From Kitagawia praeruptora (lineage: Eukaryota; Streptophyta; Magnoliopsida; Apiales; Apiaceae): DNA of 64,000 bases. The position numbers were made by a program, and so were the translations under genes. This document shows, piece by piece, positions 1-10,960 of this stretch; the first letter of the stretch is position 1; each line of letters opens with the position of its first letter. Below the pieces are notes generated by a model. It did no database searches, was not told where the DNA came from, and was given only the letters and a program-made list of their open reading frames with translations. Where the stretch lies: the NCBI GenBank assembly GCA_037693485.1, contig CM075350.1, forward strand, positions 128,214,001 to 128,278,000, in the 5' to 3' direction.

Positions 1-849
1 ACCTCTGCATTAAAACGTTTGAGGTACTCTGTCAAGGTCTCATCTGCTCTCTGCTTGATGTTGGCCAAGGTATTGGTTGGGGGTGCAAAAGTCACGGAAG
101 CTCTAAATTGAGTAACGAAGAGCTTCCCCATATTCTCCCAAGAATCTATAGAATTTGATGGTAACCTCTTGAACCATTGATGGGCTCCACCATGAAGGGT
201 TGCAGCCAGTAATCTACACCGTGTTGGCTCCTTAACTTGATAAACATCCATCTCGGTATTGAAACGACCCAAATACTCCACAGGATCCGTAGTGCCATCA
301 AATTTAAACTCGTTTGTCATACGATAGGATTTAGGTAACGAGGATTTTCTAACCTTCTTGGTGAATGGAGATGAGGTTATTGCACCTGTTGTTGACTGCT
401 TTTCTTCCTTGAGTTTTACCAGAATCTTCTTGATGTCTTCAGCATTCAAATCACCAGCTCCACCGTCCTTTGCTTCCTTATCTTTATCATCGGCTTCTTG
501 TGAATCTACTATACACGAATCGTTCGCGATCTCGACTGAACTTGAATCATCTTTAATTATCTCGATGGAAGGTTCCTTAATAGAAGGTTGTTTATCCTTC
601 GGTTCACCATCTTCTTCACCTTCAGTATCTTTCTTTGGGTCTTCGATCTCTTCCTCAGCCTTTTCTTCACGTTCTTCTTTGTCAATGTCCAACTTCTTTG
701 AAGAACTCTTAGCTTTCTTACCCTTCTTTCTTGATGCCAACTTCGACTTCTTCTTCTTCTTCGGTGTTATTTGTTCGAGGGTTGTAAGCCTTTCTTCAAT
801 CGACTTTAGATGCTCTAGGACGTCAACAGGAGTAATCTTCTTTGCTTTC
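1..849 (-). CDS. gag of the left Tat-type element (partial, open at window edge)
   Basis: On the minus strand the frame is open for about 283 codons from 849 down to base 1, with no stop. It has a lysine-rich, then acidic N-terminal region, followed by a Retrotrans_gag core (DGTTDPVEYL, HQWFKRL, FVTQFRASV, LTEYLKRFNAE). The core aligns closely with the gag at 5925-7715, where equivalent positions carry stops. The natural start is the ATG at 2402-2400; the first 19-20 codons lie at 2402-2342 and are cut off from the rest by the inserted solo LTR. Removing the LTR and one 5-bp duplication would leave the frame in phase, so gag was intact when the LTR's parent element inserted. Gag forms the cytoplasmic particle that packages element RNA. 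Confidence 0.85.
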
Positions 850-2341
850 TGGTGTGTTAAATTATGTCTAACCGCAAGCGCACGGTATCTATTGTAGTAG
901 ATATTAGCAAATACGGGTCGATTCCTCAAGGAGAGTTTCAATCTCAATTCAGTTGTTATCAATTGTTCTCGGTCACAAACGATTGTTGGAGAATTGTGTT
1001 AACTACTAAAACAAATATAACAAAGGTTTTAAATCAATTAATTAAAGGATCTAGGGCAATTCAGGTTCACCATGTTTACACCAAACAAATCACAAAAGTA
1101 TAGCTTTTCAATGGGATTAAGTAATTAAAGCAATGGTTAATCTTTCTCAAGCATTAACACTCTCAGAATATCTAATGATGTTTTCACACTCACCTTCAAT
1201 TCCGCTAATTGTATGTAAGCCTCTAGTAGTAAACTCTTTCGATCTATTACTCCTATTGCAATCGATTAATCCGTGATATTGCGCAATTACACAAATTAAG
1301 AATTATAACATATCAATCAGAATTACTCTTTACCCATCAATCTACTAATCAAATTAAGCCCAAATCATGGTGCAAACATGGCTCCCCTTAATACCCTAGA
1401 ATTAAACTACTCACTCATGGTAGAATAAAAACTAACAATAATAATCCAGAAAGCCATAATAAACATGTAATTAATAAGGAGAAGATAAGAAATACCTTAA
1501 ATCTTTGAATAACGAAGAACAATTAAATCCAAGAATTAAATTGAGCTTGCAGAGATGGAGAGAAGGAAATAAAACCTATCTTTTATAAATATTGAATAAC
1601 GTATGTAAAAATTGTGTGTAAAAAGATCCCTATAATGTATCCCTAGATGTGTTTATATAGTGTTACAAGGCTAAAATAATTGTTACAATTAGAGGCCCAA
1701 TTCTTTTATATTTAGAATTAGGTACGGGACAAGTGGTCAGGTGTGGGGCCAGCTTTTTAGTTTTGGTCCGCGCATGAGAGAAACACATAAACAATATATT
1801 CAAGTTTCAACAGCAGGTTGTAATTGTCTGGATGGCCCCGCGTGGAGAACTGTCAGCAGCTTGCCACTCTCCTGCCTTGCGCGTGCCATGCACGCGCCAG
1901 ATATTTAACCAACAAAAGCCGCGCGTGAGGTGCAAACAGGTAAGCAGCGTGTGTGATTACAAATAAAAAATGGAAAGCAGCGCTTTTCTTCCTATGCAGT
2001 ACAGGGACATTAAACCGCGGTATAGAAAAAACAATCCCGCAGTATTATATTGCTGCCAACGCTGCTCCCTTTTATTTTCTTTGTGCGCTACGTCCAGGAA
2101 ATTCAAACTGTGGTATAAAAAAATTAAACTGCCGGTATTGATTCCCTGCTTCTCTCGGTCCCTTTTTGTCCAAAATGTCATCTCCAAATTTAAATAAAAC
2201 ATCAAATGTTTTAAATAAATTTTCCCACCTTTCAACCTGAAACACTTCATAAAAACTAATTAAATCTACACGATTATTCACAAAAGCACCGTAAATGCGG
2301 GAACAAAATCCTATGAAATATATATAAAATAAACTCTATCA
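850..2341 (-). mobile_element. solo LTR, Athila-like, nested in gag
   Basis: The segment runs TGGTGTG...TATCA and is flanked by the 5-bp duplication CTTTC (845-849 and 2342-2346). Its plus-strand start shares GCAAGCGCACG with the LTRs at 19786 and 26250, and its end (ATAAACTC..TATCA) also resembles theirs. The minus-strand TATA box (plus GTTTATATA at 1651-1659) sits in the same context as the one in those LTRs (20817-20825, 27281-27289). It is 1492 bp against about 1740 bp for the complete element. There is no internal domain or second LTR, so it is a product of LTR-LTR recombination. Short open frames inside it are not genes. Confidence 0.85.
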
Positions 2342-2428
2342 CTTTCGAGGTTTGATCTTTCTCTACAGATTGTGTTGCTTCGCTATCAGAACTGCCTGCC
2401 ATCTTTCCACTCTTAAGATGATAACTCT

Positions 2429-2446
2429 CCCCTCCTTCTAGCGCCA
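2429..2446 (-). other. primer-binding site of the left Tat element
   Basis: Minus strand TGGCGCTAGAAGGAGGGG, starting one base after the LTR end. It begins with the TGG expected opposite a tRNA CCA end and is nearly identical to the site at 5895-5911. I did not identify the primer tRNA. Confidence 0.75.
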
Positions 2447-2447
2447 A

Positions 2448-3235
2448 TGTTGATGAGTGGATTTCGTAACAACTTTTTTGGAGAGGTTTATGGTGAGTTG
2501 TAAAGACTAACGATCAACTAATCTATGGAGAATGGAGGTTTTTTGTAGGGGTTGAACTGAGCTCGAGAGCGTTTACAAGAATCTCGCGAGTTCCCTTGAG
2601 GCTTGTGTCGTGTGTTCTCAAGAATCTCGTAGGTGTATTGCGAGGCTTGTAACCGTCTTCTCAAGGTGCCTACGTACCCTTGTATTTATAGGGATCAAGT
2701 TCACGTAGTTCTTTTTAGATTAGAAGTCTGGTTAGGCGACAATAAACTAGGTTCCTAATTCGTGGGGAACTCCTTTTCTCCAGATTTCAACCACGAATAG
2801 GCGACCTAAGTCGAATAGAACTCGAGTTCTAGTCCGACTAGGAGTATGTTTACAAGTTCTCGTCCTATTAGATGTATTCAAGGATCATCTGCGCCCAAGG
2901 AATACATTCCAGTAAGGAGTTGATGTTCATGACTTGCTCCTAAAGAATAGGAGGCTTTATCGTACTATAAATCTGCTGGAATAAATCTATTTTCGCACAG
3001 GAAGCTGTCTCTCAGGAACCTGTCTGCAGGAACCTTTTTCTCGGGAAGCTGTCTGCAGGAAGCTGTCTCTCGGGAAGCTGTTTCTCGGGAACCTGAACTT
3101 GTCCAGATCCATTTCACATGCTATTTAGCCCCATTTAACTTAAGGGACCTAAATCATAACCCATATTACTCATACGGATTGGATCCTTAAGCCTAATGGG
3201 TCTAAATCTAGCCCATGGAGATTTTGGGCACAACA
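2448..3235 (-). repeat. 5' LTR of the left Tat element
   Basis: 788 bp with TG...CA ends (plus strand TGTTGATGAG...GGGCACAACA). A minus-strand TATA box (plus TATTTATA, 2683-2690) lies in the context GATCCCTATAAATA. The region 3000-3090 contains several tandem copies of a GGAAGCTGTCT/GGAACCTGTCT motif. Confidence 0.85.
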
Positions 3236-3429
3236 GCTGGTTTATTTTCTTTTGGGTTGCTCATCCTGGAGCAAGAAAGTTATTATTAAATTGAAATTGT
3301 CTTATGAAAATAATTAGAAAAAATGATGGTTCTTTTAGTATTGAAGTTCCATTAATTTGAAGAATTTATCACTTTAATTTGTTTTTTTTTTCCTGGTAAT
3401 TGCAAATTTTATAAAAAAATTCAAATTTT
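3236..3429. other. short AT-rich flank, no gene seen
   Basis: AT-rich sequence between the left LTR and the hAT-like end. No reading frame or repeat recognised. Confidence 0.5.
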
Positions 3430-3626
3430 TGGAAATGAATTCGGATCCGGATATTATCCGTATCCGGATATTATCCGTATCCGGATATTATCCACCGGAT
3501 TCGGATTCAGATATTTTTTCTCGGATATTTTCGAATCTGGATACGGATTCGGATACGGTTTCGGACTCCCGGATTCGGATTCGGATATAGCTGTATCCCG
3601 ATCTGAAATATCCGTTTGACAGCCCT
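3430..3626. mobile_element. right end of a hAT-like element with GGATAT-rich subterminal repeats
   Basis: The stretch contains three tandem copies of a GGATATTATCCGTATCC-type unit (about 3446-3494) and many further CGGAT/ATCCG motifs, ending in ATCCGTTTGACAGCCCTA. Read in reverse the terminus is TAGGGCTGTCAAACGG, a typical hAT-family end. The matching left end is not visible and may lie beyond the Tat element, that is, off-window. The next 8 bases, CACGTGAC, are a candidate target duplication that cannot be confirmed here. Confidence 0.6.
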
Positions 3627-3678
3627 ACACGTGACATATAGCATTCACGATGCACGCAACTATATAAACCTAATTAAC

Positions 3679-3686
3679 TATATATA
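3679..3686 (+). promoter_or_regulatory. TATA box of RNase H-like gene A
   Basis: TATATATA about 67 bp before the start codon, with a second TATA-like site (TATATAAAC) at 3661. The surrounding sequence is conserved in front of gene B (TATATATTT near 29586), which supports a real core promoter. Confidence 0.5.
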
Positions 3687-3752
3687 CAACCCCGATTGAT
3701 CAATAATCACGGCCACACCAATATCTGGAATTGATCAGAGAACGAACGAGAG

Positions 3753-4542
3753 ATGTCATCTACCTCATCCATTAAGCCAACAAAATTATCTTCAAACAGT
3801 AAAATCGAATTGATCTCCAGGTTTGTGTTATATTCTTATGCTTTTCCGTTCGGGTTTGTTTTTATTTTGGATCTTTATCTATACTTATCATTGTCCTCAG
3901 CAATCTGAAATTTTTTGAACTTTCAGATAAATATATAGGTTGTTTGATGAATAACGAAAATCTTTAATTTCATATATATATTTATTCGCATTTGTAATTG
4001 TTAATATTTGTTCAATTTGTATCTTACGTACTCTACTCTTGCATTAACACTGGATTGTTAATTGCAGTACTTTAGCGCATCAAAAGCCAACAAGAAAATG
4101 GAAAATAAATGTAGGTTTGTATCAACATGTGTATGAAAGCGGTCATCGAGGAAATGCTTATATGGGTGGACTTATTAGAGATACGAACGGTAATTGGATT
4201 CAAGGATTTGCTGGACGTTTTTTTAATTGGAGCAAGTCACAACTTGATGCTGAACTTAGAGCCATTCAGCAAGGTCTCAAATTCGGATGGTTACATCGGA
4301 AGCCTCACGTAGTTCTGGAAACAGATTGTCTCCTAGCTGTCAAAGCAATTGATGAAGGTGACGAAAACCATATAACTATTCGAGATTTACGCGATTTAAT
4401 TGGTAAATTGCCTTGGATTGTTGAGATCAAGCATGTCAACAAAGAAGCTAATCAAGTGGCGGATCGTCTAGCTAATATGAAGTATGACAGAATGAATGTC
4501 CTTAAAAAACCACCTCCAGAAATTGCTAGTCTTCTAAAGTAG
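3753..4542 (+). CDS. RNase H-like (RVT_3-type) protein, copy A, two exons
   Basis: Exons 3753-3820 and 4068-4542; the 247-bp intron begins GTTTGTG and ends TTGCAG. The product is 180 aa. The fold is recognisable from GGLIRDTNGNWIQGFAG, LDAELRAI, VLETDCLLAVKAI, IVEIKHVNKEANQVADRLAN: the RNase H domain common in plant LINE polyproteins and in stand-alone plant genes. Of the four catalytic acids, the Glu of LDAEL, the Asp of ETD and the last Asp of VADR are present, but the first one, expected where INVG stands, is glycine, so nuclease activity is doubtful. A paralogue lies at 29674 with homologous flanks. The intron assignment comes from matching copy B, which reads straight through the junction. 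The role is unknown. Confidence 0.75.
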
Positions 4543-4637
4543 TAAATTAAAATAGGCAGAGTATGATGTATTGTTTTCAGAAGATTCCATATTTTGAATG
4601 CTCAGCTATGTATATTTTTCAAAAACTTCATGTACAA
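4543..4637 (+). other. 3' flank of gene A, conserved with gene B
   Basis: This stretch (AGTAAATTAAAA.AGGCA, GTTTTCAGAAGATT, CTTCATGTA...) aligns with the sequence after gene B up to about 30500, apart from an extra segment in B. It ends at the hAT-like target site ATGTACAA. Confidence 0.6.
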
Positions 4638-4984
4638 CTAAGAAGCAAGAACACGGGTGCGGGGTGCGGGTGCGGGTGCGCAGTACGGGGATACGTGAAT
4701 TCGTCAAATTCAAAAATATGGGGATACGAGTGCGGGGGACACGTAATGCATAATTATAAATTTTAATGTATAGTTCAGGTTACACATATAGAAAACAGTT
4801 GACAGAACCAAGAATTGCATGCAAACTGAATAAAATGCATAATTAATTCATCCAAAACATGAAAATATAAGTATAATCTCTTCATTTATGCAAAATTGAA
4901 CATGATAATCAATACGTTTGTATTTGCTTACGGGTATTGATACTTAATTTTGTGAAAATTCTTAGTTAACACAAATTTTAGTAT

Positions 4985-5890
4985 TGTTGTGCCCAAAATC
5001 CACCTTGGGCTCGATTTAAGGCCCATTAAGGTTACGGGTTCGAATAATGGGGATACGGAAGGATAAGTTGAACTATGTATGGGTGTTTTGGCCCACTATG
5101 CCTTGGGAATAGACTGAAGATAAGGGTTTTGATAGTTGGTTTGGGATACGTTCGTGTAGGGGTGCGAGTATGTGAACCCTGGATAGGGGTGGGGCTGTGC
5201 TGAAGCCGGATAGGGGGTTCAACTGGGTGGCAGGCGATCAAGTAAGGGTTCAACTGCGTGAACCCTGATAGTTCCCAGAAATTGCACCAGCAATTGCGGG
5301 GCTCCTTAAAACGCGGACAATCAGATAAGAAACGTCAAAACAGCCCAGTAGATAACTCCTGAACAATAGGAACGGTCTAACAACAGTGTATATCGTGGAT
5401 TAGCATCATATATATAGGATATATATATACACACGTATATACGGGAGGATAAATCATGAAAATACATGGATTAATCATGGAATAACGGCTGGATAATCAT
5501 GAGAGGATGGATAAACAATCACATGAGGTCTGTTATGGAGGATCAGGCTTATCAGATCGTGGAGGATTATCAAGAACTACATGGGACTTGATCTCTTATA
5601 AATATAAGAGTATGTAGGCAATTTGCAAGGTTAGACAAACATTTACACCTCTAACACTTGCTACTAGCGGCTGGTTCGTGATTGAATAGGTCATATTCGA
5701 TCATTAAAGATGGGAGTACTTGCAAACTCAGTCCAAATATCCACCATTTATCCTCTCGAGTTAGGGTTTATGAAATTAGGGTTTTTTTTTACTTGTAATT
5801 CGGTTTGATTCAATCATTATTTACGGATTTTCTTGGTTTTATTCTTGTAATTCTCTTATTGAAGTGTTGTACCAATTTTCCCTCACAACA
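4985..5890 (+). repeat. 5' LTR of the Tat element at 4985
   Basis: 906 bp, TGTTGTGCCC...CTCACAACA. TATA box TATAAATA at 5597-5604, inside a small palindrome (CTCTTATAAATATAAGAG). Confidence 0.93.
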
Positions 5891-5894
5891 TTTG

Positions 5895-5911
5895 TGGCGC
5901 TAGAAGGAGGG
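5895..5911 (+). other. primer-binding site of the Tat element at 4985
   Basis: TGGCGCTAGAAGGAGGG, four bases after the LTR. It is the same as at 2446-2429. Gag begins only about 15-25 bases later, so the leader is almost absent. Confidence 0.75.
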
Positions 5912-5924
5912 CCTGGTTTTACTC

Positions 5925-7715
5925 TTGAGGGAAGAGATGTCTCGGGATTCTGGTGATGTACGTACGCCGGAAGATGGACGAAGTGATGATGATGGTGAAC
6001 ATGATGAAGAAAGAACGAACCAGGAGCTGAAAGATAAGGTTAAAAAGATGGAAAAGAAAATTGCCTCTTTGGAAAAGAAATCTGAGAAGTTGAAAAAATG
6101 GAAGCGAAAACATGGTTCCACGGATCGAAAGGCAAAAAAGAAAGTGGTTACACCGGTTCGTTTGGATTTTAACAGTGATGAAGATGAGGAGGAGTCGGAA
6201 AAGGGGGCATCGCAGAAGGGATTCTCTGATGTGGAGACTAATCAGATGAATCCGGACTGGAAAGATGGGGATGAAGAGGTTCATCAGTCTCAGGGTTCAC
6301 CCACTCGCAGCCTGAGTGTCTTCGACAGGCTGGGCAACAAGATGACAAGCAAGGATTTGCGTCATAAGCTGGATGGGAAAAGGGACAAGCAGACCAGGAG
6401 AACTCAAGATATGAGATCTCAAGAATCATAGAGTTATAGGAGGGATGCATCTACTTCTAAAACTGGGAGGCTGTCTAAAGGGGTTGATGGTGAGCGAAGC
6501 TATAGCTCTCGGCACAACCCTAAGTACAATGATGATGACCAGGTTTCAACTGAGGATTCTAGTGATGATGAAAGCCAGTTCACAGATGGAGAGAATGAAC
6601 ACTACAAAGTAAAGGATCTGCGTGAGGCACTAAAAAAGTTAAAGTTGGAAAAACAGTCATTGGAAGGCTTAACAGTAGCTTCACCCTTCACCAAAAAGGT
6701 AAGGGATTCACCACTCCCACCAAAATACCGGGGGGTAAGAGACTTGAAATTCAGTGGAACCACCGACCCGGTGGAATATCTCAATCGGTTCGACACAGAG
6801 ATGGAGGTATACCAGGTGAAGGACCTGACAAAATGTCGTTTATTGGCTACAACATTGAGGGACAGTGCTTATCAATGGTTCAAGAGGCTACGCCCAAATT
6901 CTATTCGGTCTTGGAGACAGATGAGTGAACTATTTGTGACACAGTTCCGGGCTTCCGTTGCGTTCGCACCCCCAGCCAACACTCTGGCGAACATTAAGCA
7001 AGACAAGAATGAGACTCTCACTGAATATTTTAAACGGTTCAATGCGGAGGCCCCTAATGTGAGGAAGACCACGGATGAAACCTACAAGAATTTCTTGATT
7101 GCGGGCGTACGCCCAGGTACCAATTTCTGGAAGGAGCTAAAAGGGGCGGAGCCCAAGACTTTGGCAGATTTCTATGCCAAGGCATAAACTCATAAGGTAA
7201 TTGAAGAATCAATGGCCAAACTTGAAAAGAATCGAAGCTTAAGAGAGTGCAGCAGAAGCAAGAGGCGTAGGTCTTACAGCCCGAAGGATAGGGGGTACCA
7301 CAAACGAACCTCCTATGGTGGAAGCTCCTCTGTTAGGTCCACCCATCGTGATGAGAGGACAGCTCCCATAACTGTGAACACAACTAATACAGGAAGGACA
7401 GTGAGCTATAAGTATCCTTCAAGGAAGGATTCTCAGGGTTCAAGCAAGTATCCTCAGGGTTCCGGCAAGTATACTGAGTACACCCCGCTCATAGCTTCGA
7501 TTGAGCAGGTGTACGAGGTAGGGAACAAAGCGGGAATGTTCAGAAAGCCAACAAGAAATGGACCTCCGGGAAATAGAAGTGAGAGGCCATACTGTGCTTT
7601 CCATGATGTCAATGGGCATGAAACGGCGGATTGCCGTCATTTGAAAGATCATATTGAAGATCTAATCAGGAGGGGTTACCTCACTGAGTTCGTGGCCCAG
7701 GAAGCTAAGGGGTAG
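5925..7715 (+). pseudogene. gag of the Tat element, interrupted by stops
   Basis: A single frame from ATG 5925 (or 5937) carries an acidic/basic coiled-coil-like N-terminus, the Retrotrans_gag core (GTTDPVEYLNRFDTEMEVY, YQWFKRL, FVTQFRASVAFA, LTEYFKRFNAEAPNV) and a CX2HX4HX4C knuckle (YCAFHDVNGHETADC, about 7590-7635). Stops at 6429-6431 (TAG), 7185-7187 (TAA) and 7713-7715 (TAG) interrupt it, but the frame reads on after each with homologous sequence. In related elements gag continues into the protease without a stop, so the TAG at 7713 is probably also a lesion and not the natural gag end. Gag would form the packaging particle. Confidence 0.88.
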
Positions 7716-8614
7716 AAGAATGACAGGATCAATAAGGAAACCGAGAAGGAGAACCCCGAACGTCGTACAAGGGCCAACAGTATACATATCATCATAGGCG
7801 GGCCATACATTGGGGGTACAAGCAGGAATGCCCACAAAAATTACACTCGGGAAGCGAGGGGTGCGCCCCTCACAAATGTGTATCACTTGTCTGAAAGGTC
7901 ACCAAAACTTTTCAAAGGCGAAGCAGCTGATATAACATTCACAGAGGAGGATGCCAGGCATGTACACCATCCACACAATGATGCCCTGGTGATTAAGGCT
8001 ACAATTGGAGGTATGAACGTACACCGAGTGTTGGTGGACAACGGAAGCTCGGTTAACATTCTGGCTTACAGCACCTATCAGAAGATGGGGTTGCTGGACA
8101 AAGAGATGGCTCCCTCTTATAATGAGTTGTATGGTTTTACGGGAAATCCAGTGCAAATTGTGGGGCGAGTGAAGCTCCCTGTTACTTTGGGAGATGAACC
8201 CTGGATTGCCACGCAAGTAGTAGAGTTCATGGTAGTCAACGAAGACATTTCTTATAATGGGATACTTGGAAGGCCGTTGCTCAAGGAAATGCGAGTGGTA
8301 ACCTCTATCTACCACATGTCAATGAAATTCCCGACTCTAGGAGGAATCAGATGCGTTCAGGGATGCAATCTGATTCAAGGGATTGCTATAGCAAGGCCTT
8401 GCACACTGCCGAACAGGCGTGCAAACATTTTTTGTTGGTGGATGGGGGTTCATCTGAACAGTGTTATCGTTACTTGAACCCCGATGTAGAGCAAGGGGAG
8501 GAACCCTTACGTCGAAAGGAAGCAAGGCCAGCAAGAGACATGTGCAGTGTTATAATGATTGTGCAACATCCAGGCAAGGAGCCTTATACAGATGTCACAA
8601 GCTTTCGGGGGTAG
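7716..8614 (+). pseudogene. aspartic protease region of Tat pol
   Basis: The same frame as gag continues through SIHIIIGGPYIGGTSRNAH to the protease core VHRVLVDNGSSVNIL (about 8019-8063) and NGILGRPLL (about 8255). The catalytic Asp sits in DNGSS, where DSG/DTG is usual; Tat-type proteases often have DGGSS here. A frameshift near 8360 moves the reading frame, which then runs to a stop at 8612-8614 where a second shift in a G-run leads into the RT frame. In life the protease would cut the polyprotein. Confidence 0.8.
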
Positions 8615-10957
8615 ATACCCCTAGTAGGGTGCTAATGTTGGAAGCCCCTAAATTTCAAAATTCAACGGAAGATGAACCAGTGACGGAAGGAATAGTTAAA
8701 GAGGTAAATGACAGTGACTTTGAAGGTTTTGAAGATGGAAATAGGCTGCAAGGTACAGAGAGGTCCAATGGTCAGCCGACGGAACCTCGTCAGGATACAT
8801 ACAAGGTGAACCCAGTGGAAATTGATCTTGACCCACGTATGCCAGAAACAAAGGAAAAGGCTGGAGCGGCTGAAGACACTTTATCTATTCAAGTAGATGC
8901 AGCTGATCCTACCAAGGGACTGAAAGTTGGCAAACATCTGAACCCTATGCTCAGGGAAACACTGGTCTCATTTTTGAAGGACAATCTAGATATATTTGCA
9001 TGGAGCCACGAGGACATGGTGGGGATAGATCCAAAGGTGATGTGCCATCACCTAAACATTGATCCGGAAATGAAGACTGTGAGGCAGAAGAGGAGAGCCA
9101 TTAGTGGGGAAAGAGCCATTGCTTTGGAAGAGGAGGTGGATAGGCTGTTGAAGGCTAAGCTGGTAAGGGAATCTTTTTACCCCATGTGGTTGGCAAATCC
9201 GGTCTTGGTGAAGAAACCTAATGGAAAGTGGCGTACGTGCGTGGATTTTACTGATTTGAACAAGGCATGCCCCACTGATAGCTTTCCGCTCCCATGCATT
9301 GACCAACTGGTTGATGCTACAGCCGGCCATGCCCTGCTAAGCTTCATGGATGCATACTCAGGTTACAATCAAATCCCGATGTACGAGCCTGATCAGGATC
9401 ACACTTCCTTCATAACAGACAGGGGCCTCTATTGTTACATTGGAATGCCTTTTGGATTGTTGAATGCCGGAGCAACTTACCAACGATTGGTGAACAAGAT
9501 GTTCAAGGAGCAGATCGGAAGGACTATGGAGGTATATATGGACGACATGCTGGTCAAGTCCAAAGAAGTAGGTGACCATGTCACCCACCTCAAAGAAATG
9601 TTTGGCATCCTAAGGAAATATAGAATGAAGCTGAACCCCCAAAAATGTGCATTCGGGGTTGAATCTGGAAAGTTCTTGGGCTTCATTGTGAATCACCGAG
9701 GAATCGAAGCCAATCCTGCCAAAATCAAGGCACTGGTTGAAATGAGGTCCCCCCCGGAGTGTGAAGGAAGTCCAAAGCCTTACGGGACGAGTGGCAGCCT
9801 TGAACAGGTTCATCTCAAAATCCTCTGATAGATGTCGAGAATTCTTCGCATCTATCAAAAGAAGGAAAGGCTTCGAGTGGACACCCGAGTGTGAGGCTGC
9901 CTTCACTAAGTTAAAGGAGCAACTAGGAAGCCCCCCATTGCTAGCAATGCCAGTGGAAGGTGAAACCCTGATTTTATACTTGGCGGTTTCTGAATACTCG
10001 ATCAGTTCAGTTCTGGTCCGTGAAGAGGATCAAACCCAGTATCCTGTATATTACGTTAGCAAGAGGCTTCTTGATGCTGAGACTCGCTACACCAACATGG
10101 AGAAATTGGCTTACGCCTTAATTCTGGCATCAAGAAAGTTGAGGCCATATTTCTAGGCGCACACCATAGAGGTGCGAACCTCATTCCCGTTAAGGCAGGT
10201 CCTGCACAAACCCGAAGCCTCGGGAAGGCTGATGAAATGGGCTGTAGAGTTGGGTCAGTTTGATGTTGAATACAAGCCAAGGACAGCTATTAAAGGCCAA
10301 GCACTTGCTGATTTCTTACTAGAGTTCCCGCCAACTTTTGAGGCTGAGGTTAAGGAGAAGGTGATGGAACCCCCAGAAAAAGAGGCTTCAACAGAGAACT
10401 ATGCACCATGGTGGACTTTATACGTGGATGGAGCTGTGAATGGAAATGGTGCAGGTGCTGACATAGTCCTGATAAGCCCCGAGGGCCACAAGTTACAAAG
10501 CTCAATCCATTTTACATTCAAGGCTACAAACAACGATGCCGAGTATGAAGCCCTGATTGCGGGCTTGAAGCTAGCCCTCGAAATGAAAGTGGTGAACATG
10601 ACTGTTTACAGTGATTCCATGTTGGTGGTGGGTCATATCAAAAGCAACTTCCAAGCTAGGGGTCCACGCACAGACCTGTACATGAGGTACGCTCAGGAGC
10701 TGATGAGCAAATTCGGGGAGATAAATCTTGTGCAAATTCCAAGGGCGGAAAACTCAAGTGCGGATGCTTTGGCTAAAATGGGTTCAACCAGGGAAGCAAC
10801 TATGCTAGGGGTGATACCATTGGAAATACAGCAGCAACCTAGCATCCCAAGGTTCGATTGTATGGATATTGAGGTTCAAATGAGGGATACATGGATCACA
10901 CCCATCCTGGAATACATAACAAAAGGGGTTCTACCGGCTGACAAGGATGAAGCCTGA
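8615..10957 (+). pseudogene. reverse transcriptase and two RNase H domains of Tat pol
   Basis: The RT domain runs from about 8930 (FLKDNLDIFAWSHEDMVGI) through KKPNGKWRTCVDFTDLNKACP and MPFGLLNAGATYQRLVN to the active site VYMDDML (YMDD at 9535-9546). A frameshift near 9755 moves the frame. The first RNase H-like domain (about 9890-10190: AFTKLKEQLG, YYVSKRLLDAETRYTNMEKLAYAL) is cut by TAG at 10154-10156. The second, of the archaeal/RVT_3 type, lies at about 10410-10790 (LYVDGAVNGNGAGADIVL, NNDAEYEALIAGL, VYSDSMLVVG, SSADALAKMGS) with its acidic residues kept. TGA at 10955-10957 separates it from integrase. Two RNase H domains are diagnostic of the Tat lineage. Confidence 0.9.
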
Positions 10958-10960
10958 AGG

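Larger units (their letters stand above)
1..3235 (-). mobile_element. Tat-type Ty3 LTR retrotransposon, 5' part, truncated by window edge
   Basis: Read on the minus strand this is LTR (3235 to 2448), primer-binding site (2446 to 2429), a very short leader, then a gag frame starting at 2402 and leaving the window at base 1. The LTR begins TGTTGTGCCCAAAAT, the same start as the Tat element at 4985, the primer-binding site is the same, and the gag proteins align, so the two belong to one clade. The gag is interrupted by a solo LTR (850-2341). The 3' LTR is off-window, so no target duplication can be tested; the five bases after the LTR are GCTGG. Confidence 0.9.

Noticed and set aside
358..897. 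Plus-strand frame of 179 codons rich in Ser and Phe
   Set aside because: Antisense shadow of the lysine/glutamate-rich gag on the minus strand.
4117..4542. Copy A as a one-exon protein starting at TTG 4117
   Set aside because: Alignment with copy B and good splice sites show an upstream exon with a proper ATG at 3753.
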